Source: Candidatus Scybalocola fimicaballi | Lineage (GTDB): Bacteria; Bacteroidota; Bacteroidia; Bacteroidales; Paludibacteraceae | Assembly (NCBI GenBank): GCA_002317115.1 | Contig: DCIP01000216.1 | Location: forward strand, 1 to 26,570 | Reading direction: 5' to 3' | Length of the DNA stretch: 26,570 bases | In this document: one piece after another, positions 21,992 to 26,570 of the stretch | Numbering within the stretch: position 1 is the stretch's first letter | Layout: every line of letters begins with the position of its first letter | Position numbers and translations under genes: made by a program | Notes under the pieces: generated by a model | What the model was told of the DNA's origin: nothing | Databases searched by the model: none | The model's input: only the letters and a program-made list of their open reading frames with translations

Positions 21992-23819
21992 GGGAATTTA
22001 TTTATCATTCTTCTATGTTTATTTCATGATGTGCTTCATTTTGGAGCGCATCTTGTTTGCTTTGTTCAATTTTAACAATAGCTTCAAAGACGGAATTGTT
22101 GAACCGATAAAGTCGTTTGCTCATGGATTTCCAATGGACTTGTCGGCTGCAGGATATTTTATGATTCCGTTTTTGGTGGCGGCTCTTGTCTTCTCATTTT
22201 GGAAAAATAAGAAAGCAGAGTATAATACTTATAAAGTGATAGGAATAGTGTTGTCGGTGATGACAGCCTTTTTCTGCGTTTTGGATATCCTTCTTTATCC
22301 CGCTTGGGGATTTCGTCTAGATGCAACACCGTTCTTCTATATGCAGTCGCCAACAGCCGCTCTTGCAAGTGGAACGACATCGGATTATTTTATTTATGGT
22401 TCGACGTTGGTTATCCTTGTGTCGGCATTTGTCTTTGGGTTTACACGTCTGCTTGCAAAAGTAAATGAGTTTACTAAGAAAGATTCAATTTTAAAGTTCG
22501 ACGGAATTGGATTCAATCTCATCCCAACGCTACTTTCTGTTGCTCTTGTGGTGCTTGCCATCCGAGGAGGAGTGGGAGTGTCTACGATGAATCCCGGTCG
22601 GGTATATTTCAGCGACAATGTTTATTTCAATCATCTTGCTCTTAACTTGAATTGGAATTTGATGTATTCCATTCAAAAGACTGATGATTTTTCTGAATAT
22701 TATACCATGTCTGACGACGAAGCTCAACGAATCTATGAGGAAAAATTGGCACCGTCGAAATTATCTCCTGTATACGCGGATACATTCCTCAATACGAAAC
22801 GTCCAAATATTCTCCTTTGCATAATGGAAAGTTTTGGCGGGACTGCTTGCAAACTTACTGGTGGCGAAGATGCTATGCCTAATCTTTGCAAGTTTGCTGA
22901 GGATGGAATCGTCTTCAATCGCTTCTATGCCAACAGTTTCCGTACCGACCGTGGATTAGCCTGCATACTTGCGTCTTATCCTGGTATGCCTACCACATCT
23001 TTGATGAAGGTGACGAACAAGAGCTATAAAGTAAAGAAATTGCCAAATTCATTGAAAGAGGCCGGGTATAAAAACTCGTTCTATTACGGAGGTGATATTA
23101 ACTTCACCAATATGAACTCATTTCTGGTGATGTCCGGATATGAGAAAATTATCTGCGACGCGAATTTTTCCAAAGATCAGAAGCAATCGAAGTGGGGAGC
23201 GTACGACCATGTCTTGTTTGATTATGTGGCCAATGATTTTGAGAAGGAAGAATTCGAAGATGGATTCTTCTGTACCGTCTTATCTTCAAGTAGCCATGAA
23301 CCATTTGAAGTGCCATATAAACATCATGAAGATAAGTATTTGAATTCAGTGATGTATTCCGATAGTTGTCTTGGCTCCTTCTTGGATAGATTCCGCCAGA
23401 CAAAGTATTGGGATAACACATTAATTATAATCTTGCCAGACCATTCCACTGCGTTGGTGGGTGATTTGTCAAACTCCGACTCATTACGGTATCGTATTCC
23501 GATGGTGTGGGGTGGAGGTGCTGTGAGAAAGCATGCCGACGTCGACAAAATCTGTTCGCAGATTGATTTGTCGGCGACATTATTAAGCCAATTAGACATA
23601 AATCACGATGATTTTATGTTTAGTAAGGATGTTTTTGACAATAATTCCCGAGAATTTGCTATTTTTGCATTCAACAATGGTTTTGGAATCATTGACAAAG
23701 ACGGTTTCGCATCCTACGACTACGATTCACAGAAAGAAATCACGTCGGAGAATGTGGAATTATTAGAGAGAGGTAAATCATTTATTCAAACAGTTTATAG
23801 AGATTTTGAAAGGAGGTGA
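21981..23819 (+). CDS. LTA-synthase-type sulfatase-fold membrane transferase
   Basis: This 612-residue protein has about five N-terminal membrane helices (residues 1-200), followed by a large extracytoplasmic alkaline-phosphatase-superfamily domain. The metal and nucleophile positions are visible: NILLCIMESFGG with E283, a candidate nucleophile T322 in SFRTDRGLA, and D487-H488 in LPDHST. This matches LtaS/phosphoglycerol- or phosphoethanolamine-transferase-like enzymes, which move head groups between envelope lipids or glycans. In Bacteroidota these substrates are mostly undefined. The gene starts inside the preceding gene (11-base overlap), and its last codons form the ribosome binding site of the following gene. 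Confidence 0.88.
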   Translation: MLSKGIYLSFFYVYFMMCFILERILFALFNFNNSFKDGIVEPIKSFAHGFPMDLSAAGYFMIPFLVAALVFSFWKNKKAEYNTYKVIGIVLSVMTAFFCVLDILLYPAWGFRLDATPFFYMQSPTAALASGTTSDYFIYGSTLVILVSAFVFGFTRLLAKVNEFTKKDSILKFDGIGFNLIPTLLSVALVVLAIRGGVGVSTMNPGRVYFSDNVYFNHLALNLNWNLMYSIQKTDDFSEYYTMSDDEAQRIYEEKLAPSKLSPVYADTFLNTKRPNILLCIMESFGGTACKLTGGEDAMPNLCKFAEDGIVFNRFYANSFRTDRGLACILASYPGMPTTSLMKVTNKSYKVKKLPNSLKEAGYKNSFYYGGDINFTNMNSFLVMSGYEKIICDANFSKDQKQSKWGAYDHVLFDYVANDFEKEEFEDGFFCTVLSSSSHEPFEVPYKHHEDKYLNSVMYSDSCLGSFLDRFRQTKYWDNTLIIILPDHSTALVGDLSNSDSLRYRIPMVWGGGAVRKHADVDKICSQIDLSATLLSQLDINHDDFMFSKDVFDNNSREFAIFAFNNGFGIIDKDGFASYDYDSQKEITSENVELLERGKSFIQTVYRDFERR

Positions 23820-23820
23820 T
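23811..23820 (+). promoter_or_regulatory. Full-length Shine-Dalgarno sequence (AGGAGGTGAT)
   Basis: The sequence AAAGGAGGTGAT ending at 23820 is a complete match to the 16S 3' end complement, which is unusual in Bacteroidota. It overlaps the stop codon of the upstream gene. The ATG at 23826 has more usual spacing than the ATG at 23823. Confidence 0.75.
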
Positions 23821-23822
23821 AT

Positions 23823-24590
23823 ATGATGACTTTTGATGGTGTCGTCTACGGCCCTGTCCAAAGCAGACGATTAGGTTTGTCGTTAGGCATTAATCTTTTG
23901 CCTACAGAGAATAAGGTATGCTCATTCGAATGTGTCTATTGTGAATGTGGATTCACAAAGAAAGGAGTGTCTGCCAAGTTCCCGTCTTTCCAGAAAGTGG
24001 AAGAGGAGATGACAACTTGTCTGAAAGCTTTGAATGCAGAAGGAAAACATCTTGATGTGATCACTTTTGCTGGCAATGGAGAGCCGACACTCTATCCTCA
24101 TTTTGAAGAAGTGATAGATTTGACGATACGATTGCGAGATCAGTTTCATCCGAATTCAAAGATATCGGTTTTGACAAATGCTACACGATTGGCTAACGAG
24201 TCAGTAGTGAGAGCGTTGAAGAAAGTCGATAATAACCTCTTGAAGATAGATTCAGCATTTGATTCTACTGCGAAACTCATTGATGTCCCTGTCGACTCAC
24301 ATTATAGTGTAGACAGAGTGATTGAGCAGATGGCTCAGTTCGACGGAGAGTTTATCCTGCAGACGATGTTTCTTCGTGGAGTTGTGGAAGGCAATAAGAT
24401 TGACAACACAACAGAAGAAGAGGTGGCAGCATGGTATGATGCAGTCAGACGAATGTCGCCAAAACAAATAATGATTTATTCAATTGATCGTGAGACACCA
24501 TACAAAGAGTTGGAAAAGGTAAGTCACGAAGAGCTGGAGAAGATAGCCGAACCTTTGAGAAAAGAAGGCTTTGATGTCCAGACAGCTTAA
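23823..24590 (+). CDS. Radical SAM protein (COG0731/Tyw1-like Fe-S oxidoreductase family)
   Basis: This 255-residue cytosolic protein has the radical SAM cluster motif C33-x3-C37-x2-C40 (VCSFECVYCECGF), the GNGEPTLYP loop for SAM binding and a TIM-barrel pattern (SVLTNATRL, LLKIDSAFD, LQTMFLRG). The opening VYGPVQSRRLGLSLGINLLP is typical of a widespread group of small radical SAM proteins annotated as Fe-S oxidoreductases. Their substrates are largely unknown. It follows the LTA-synthase-type gene by three bases and has a full Shine-Dalgarno sequence. The start may be the second ATG at 23826. Confidence 0.88.
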   Translation: MMTFDGVVYGPVQSRRLGLSLGINLLPTENKVCSFECVYCECGFTKKGVSAKFPSFQKVEEEMTTCLKALNAEGKHLDVITFAGNGEPTLYPHFEEVIDLTIRLRDQFHPNSKISVLTNATRLANESVVRALKKVDNNLLKIDSAFDSTAKLIDVPVDSHYSVDRVIEQMAQFDGEFILQTMFLRGVVEGNKIDNTTEEEVAAWYDAVRRMSPKQIMIYSIDRETPYKELEKVSHEELEKIAEPLRKEGFDVQTA

Positions 24591-24615
24591 AAGAAAAGTT
24601 TAAATCATTAAAAAT

Positions 24616-24670
24616 CCGCAAATTTTTCAGATTATTAAGGTATTGAAAGAAAAAATGATTAAATTTGCGG
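24616..24670. repeat. Inverted repeat CCGCAAATTT/AAATTTGCGG around the rpsU promoter region
   Basis: Perfect 10-base arms at 24616-24625 and 24661-24670 are separated by 35 bases. The right arm contains the rpsU -7 box. The left arm is followed by TTTTC, so a folded form would not resemble a standard terminator. Confidence 0.5.
24660..24667 (+). promoter_or_regulatory. -7 box of the rpsU transcription unit
   Basis: TAAATTTG fits the consensus. The nearest TTG (24643-24645) is only 14 bases upstream; TTA at 24635-24637 lies 22 bases upstream. The leader would be about 30 bases. It probably drives rpsU, the recombinase gene and hpf. Confidence 0.55.
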
Positions 24671-24699
24671 GCAAAATAAAAACGTAACATTTAAAAATT

Positions 24700-24891
24700 A
24701 TGATCATTGTTCAAATCAAGGAAGGCGAGAACATCGAAAAAGCCTTGAAGAAGTTTAAGAGAAAGTTTGAGAAGACTGGTGTTGTTAAGGAGTTGAGAAA
24801 CCGCCAGCAGTTCACAAAGCCATCAGTGCTAAAGCGCCAGCAGAAGATTCACGCTATCTACGTACAGGCACAGTATGGTAACGAAGATTAA
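24700..24891 (+). CDS. rpsU: 30S ribosomal protein S21
   Basis: This 63-residue basic protein ([27 protein letters not shown]) is S21, a late-assembling small-subunit protein located near the 16S 3' end. The length and the [14 protein letters not shown] pattern fit. The next gene starts eight bases after the stop, consistent with an rpsU-recombinase-hpf operon. Confidence 0.95.
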   Translation: MIIVQIKEGENIEKALKKFKRKFEKTGVVKELRNRQQFTKPSVLKRQQKIHAIYVQAQYGNED

Positions 24892-24899
24892 TCGTTCTC

Positions 24900-25799
24900 G
24901 TGGACAGATTGATTGAAGACTTCAAACAATATATAAGGTATGAGAAGAACTATTCTTCTCATACCTTTATTGCTTATGAAAACGACCTAAATCAATTCTC
25001 TACCTTTTTGTTGGAAAACTACGGAAATCTAAACGTCACTGAAATCACCCACAAACATATCAGAAGCTGGATCTACGAATTGCGTCAGACAGAGAAAGCA
25101 ACGAGTGTAAATCGCAAGATTTCCACCCTGAGATCCTTCTTCAAATTCTGCAAGAGGACGACGCCAGGGTTGAAATCTCCTATGATTTCTATCCGAGCTT
25201 TGAAGCAAGAAAAGCGTCTTCCTATGTTTTTAAAAATAAATGAAGTCGAAAAAATACTTGCAAATGATATAAATTTTTCAGTGTACGAAAATTTTCGTGA
25301 TTTTTTGATGATTGAAACGTTTTATTCATTAGGTTTGCGTTTGTCAGAATTGATCAACGTAAAAGAAACCGATTTTGACTTGGCAAGAAAGGTCGCCACG
25401 ATACTTGGAAAGCGAAACAAGCAGAGGGCGATTCCGTTAGGCGACAAGTACATTGACTTAGTTCGACGGTATTTGGAACTTAAGCGGGAAACTTTCGAAG
25501 GAGGATCCGCGAAGAATCTATTTGTGACTGATAAAGGAGAGCCGATGAAGCCGCGAAAAGTTTATTCGATCATACACAAAAAGATTTCGGAGGTCAGCAC
25601 CATAGCCAAACGAAGCCCGCACGTCCTGCGACACACCTTTGCGACGGTGATGCTCAACAACGGGGCTGAGATAGAATCGGTAAAAGAACTTTTAGGGCAT
25701 TCAAATCTGGCAGCGACGCAGGTCTACACGCATACGACCTTTGAGCAGATGAAAAAGATTTATAAACACGCTCATCCAAGAGCACTAAAAGAAAAATGA
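24900..25799 (+). CDS. Tyrosine recombinase, XerC/XerD type
   Basis: This 299-residue protein has an N-terminal SAM-like core-binding domain ([26 protein letters not shown]) and a catalytic domain with R147 (GLRLSEL), a Lys in LGKRNKQR, H241-x2-R244 (HVLRHTF), H267 (LLGHSN) and nucleophile Y276 (VYTHT). Xer enzymes resolve chromosome dimers at dif. The length and lack of extra domains fit a housekeeping Xer rather than an integrase. The start is GTG at 24900, eight bases after the rpsU stop, with no ribosome binding site. Its place between rpsU and hpf is, from memory, conserved in Bacteroidales. No integrated element or attachment site is seen beside it. Confidence 0.9.
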   Translation: MDRLIEDFKQYIRYEKNYSSHTFIAYENDLNQFSTFLLENYGNLNVTEITHKHIRSWIYELRQTEKATSVNRKISTLRSFFKFCKRTTPGLKSPMISIRALKQEKRLPMFLKINEVEKILANDINFSVYENFRDFLMIETFYSLGLRLSELINVKETDFDLARKVATILGKRNKQRAIPLGDKYIDLVRRYLELKRETFEGGSAKNLFVTDKGEPMKPRKVYSIIHKKISEVSTIAKRSPHVLRHTFATVMLNNGAEIESVKELLGHSNLAATQVYTHTTFEQMKKIYKHAHPRALKEK

Positions 25800-25800
25800 T

Positions 25801-26097
25801 ATGAACGTTAATTTTCAGACAATTCACTTCGACGCTAAAGCAGAGTTGAAGTCATTCGTAGACAAGAAAGTCGAGAAGTTGGAGCAGTATTCAGACCAGA
25901 TCACAAATGTTGATATTGCAATGAAGGTAGTAAAGCCAGAGGTTGCCAACAATAAGGAGGTTATGTTGAAGGTTTTGATGCCTAATAATGAACTTGTTGT
26001 AACAAAGACAGCAGATAGTTTTGAGGAGGCATTTGACAATGCGATGGACTCAATGATCCGCTCTATCCAGAAGACAAAAGAAAAAAATAGAAATTAA
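25801..26097 (+). CDS. hpf: Ribosome hibernation factor (HPF/RaiA family, short form)
   Basis: This 98-residue protein has the YfiA/HPF fold pattern: VNFQTIHFDAKAELKSFVDKKVEKLEQY, then VDIAMKV, EVMLKVLMPNNELVV and a helix SFEEAFDNAMDSMIRSIQK. Short HPF-type proteins bind the small subunit and silence ribosomes in slow growth. The ATG follows the recombinase stop by one base, so the two are cotranscribed. A terminator-like hairpin starts 43 bases after the stop. Confidence 0.92.
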   Translation: MNVNFQTIHFDAKAELKSFVDKKVEKLEQYSDQITNVDIAMKVVKPEVANNKEVMLKVLMPNNELVVTKTADSFEEAFDNAMDSMIRSIQKTKEKNRN

Positions 26098-26110
26098 TCT
26101 GCGTTTTTCT

Positions 26111-26140
26111 TTGCAGTTTAAATAAAAGTTTCTAATTTTG
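26111..26140 (+). promoter_or_regulatory. Promoter of the tRNA-Thr/Tyr/Thr-tuf unit
   Basis: TTG at 26111-26113 and TAATTTTG at 26133-26140 are 19 bases apart, a full consensus match. It directly abuts the hairpin at 26141. Transcription would start near 26144, inside the left arm of that hairpin. Confidence 0.75.
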
Positions 26141-26181
26141 CAGTCGTTAATCGGAAACGCCCCGATTAGCGACTGTTTTTT
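26141..26181 (+). terminator. Strong terminator-like hairpin after hpf
   Basis: The arms at 26141-26154 and 26162-26175 form a 14-bp stem with a single T-G wobble and the loop AAACGCC, followed by six T. It fits the end of the rpsU-recombinase-hpf transcript. The tRNA promoter ends at the base before it. Confidence 0.88.
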
Positions 26182-26183
26182 AA

Positions 26184-26257
26184 GCCTCTTTAGCTCAGTT
26201 GGCCAGAGCACGTGATTTGTAATCTCGGGGTCGTTGGTTCGAATCCGACAAGAGGCT
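26184..26257 (+). tRNA. tRNA-Thr (TGT)
   Basis: The acceptor stem GCCTCTT/AAGAGGC and discriminator T257 are clear. The anticodon loop TTTGTAA gives TGT at 26218-26220. The anticodon stem CGTGA/TCTCG has a central T-T mismatch. The T-loop is GTTCGAATC and CCA is not encoded. Confidence 0.93.
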
Positions 26258-26268
26258 CAAAAAGAGTA

Positions 26269-26350
26269 GGGTGTGTACCAGAGTGGCCAAATGGGGCAGA
26301 CTGTAAATCTGCTGGCTCTGCCTTCGGTGGTTCGAATCCATCCGCACCCA
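26269..26350 (+). tRNA. tRNA-Tyr (GTA)
   Basis: This 82-base class II tRNA has a long variable arm. The acceptor stem is GGGTGTG/CGCACCC with discriminator A350, and the anticodon stem GCAGA/TCTGC encloses GTA at 26303-26305. Confidence 0.94.
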
Positions 26351-26361
26351 CAAAATCGATG

Positions 26362-26389
26362 AACTACAGCGGTGACGCAAATGGTAGTT
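26362..26389 (+). other. Spacer hairpin between tRNA-Tyr and tRNA-Thr
   Basis: AACTAC (26362-26367) and GTAGTT (26384-26389) can pair around 16 bases. It may aid processing of the tRNA precursor. It does not fold as a tRNA. Confidence 0.3.
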
Positions 26390-26390
26390 T

Positions 26391-26462
<72 letters not shown>

Positions 26463-26493
26463 CCTAGAAAAATTAATAAAATTCATTATAATT

Positions 26494-26570
26494 ATGGCAA
26501 AAGAACAATTTGATCGTTCGAAACCGCACGTAAATATCGGTACAATCGGTCACGTAGACCACGGTAAGAC
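26494..26570 (+). CDS. tuf: Elongation factor Tu, 5' end only
   Basis: The ATG at 26494 opens a frame reading [20 protein letters not shown] and then VDHGKT, the start of EF-Tu including its first GTP-binding motif (GHVDHGKT). The gene runs off the window after 77 bases. It follows tRNA-Thr by 31 bases with no visible promoter, so it is likely cotranscribed with the tRNAs, as in many bacteria. Confidence 0.96.
   Translation, partial: MAKEQFDRSKPHVNIGTIGHVDHGK

Noticed and set aside
24616..24670. Invertible promoter flanked by inverted repeats
   Set aside because: The arms are only 10 bases and the segment is 35 bases; known invertible promoters in this group are longer. An essential ribosomal gene is an unlikely target, although a recombinase gene lies nearby.
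24900..25799. Tyrosine recombinase as the integrase of a mobile element
   Set aside because: Its length and motifs fit a housekeeping Xer, it sits in an operon between rpsU and hpf, and no attachment repeats or cargo genes are visible.
26351..26390. Possible tRNA-Gly relic between tRNA-Tyr and tRNA-Thr
   Set aside because: The gap is only 40 bases and has no T-loop or anticodon-stem remains. Only a short AACTAC/GTAGTT pairing is seen.

Overview
The window looks like a chromosomal segment from a member of the order Bacteroidales. The evidence is the promoter type (TTG around -33 and TAnnTTTG around -7, seen many times), the general lack of Shine-Dalgarno sequences, a GldJ/GldK-type lipoprotein, a protein with a type IX secretion-like C-terminus, a FeoA-FeoB fusion, and the cluster rpsU - tyrosine recombinase - hpf/raiA - tRNAs - tuf. 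I cannot name the genus from sequence alone. Most genes are recognisable housekeeping genes. The least ordinary stretch is a small AT-rich cassette near the left end.

Layout, left to right. Positions 1-620: a promoter, two near-identical tRNA-Glu genes, rpsT and a terminator. Positions 690-1992: a compact three-gene cassette with its own promoter and terminator, encoding a HEPN-motif protein, a 61-residue helical protein and a GNAT-like protein; it is the best candidate for an undescribed toxin-antitoxin or defence unit. Positions 2100-8066: a RidA-like protein, a fused ResB/CcsA cytochrome c maturation protein, FeoAB ferrous iron transporter and a small Cys-rich FeoB-associated protein, all on the plus strand and plausibly one heme/iron-linked transcription unit. 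Positions 8111-9766 (minus): a secreted protein with a sorting-domain-like C-terminus. Positions 9992-10270: a small ABM-type monooxygenase-like protein. Positions 10319-14983 (minus): topA, a HisE protein carrying a degenerate HisI domain, and a PBP4-type carboxypeptidase.

The right half is mostly on the plus strand: an M24 Xaa-Pro aminopeptidase, a periplasmic thioredoxin-fold protein, a GldJ/GldK-like lipoprotein with a strong promoter and terminator, and then a tightly packed run (murF, a membrane-anchored CCGxHxxC protein, an LTA-synthase-type transferase and a radical SAM protein) with overlapping ends. The window closes with rpsU, a tyrosine recombinase, hpf/raiA, a terminator that directly abuts a promoter, tRNA-Thr, tRNA-Tyr and tRNA-Thr, and the first 77 bases of tuf.

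Intergenic regions carry several short repeat families: a CAAGTTTCAGGTT unit, a GAATT/GAATG array, and two palindromes near 11760-11812. One GAATG-type array lies inside the reading frame of the FeoB-associated protein. I saw no rRNA, no CRISPR array, no insertion sequence and no complete prophage.
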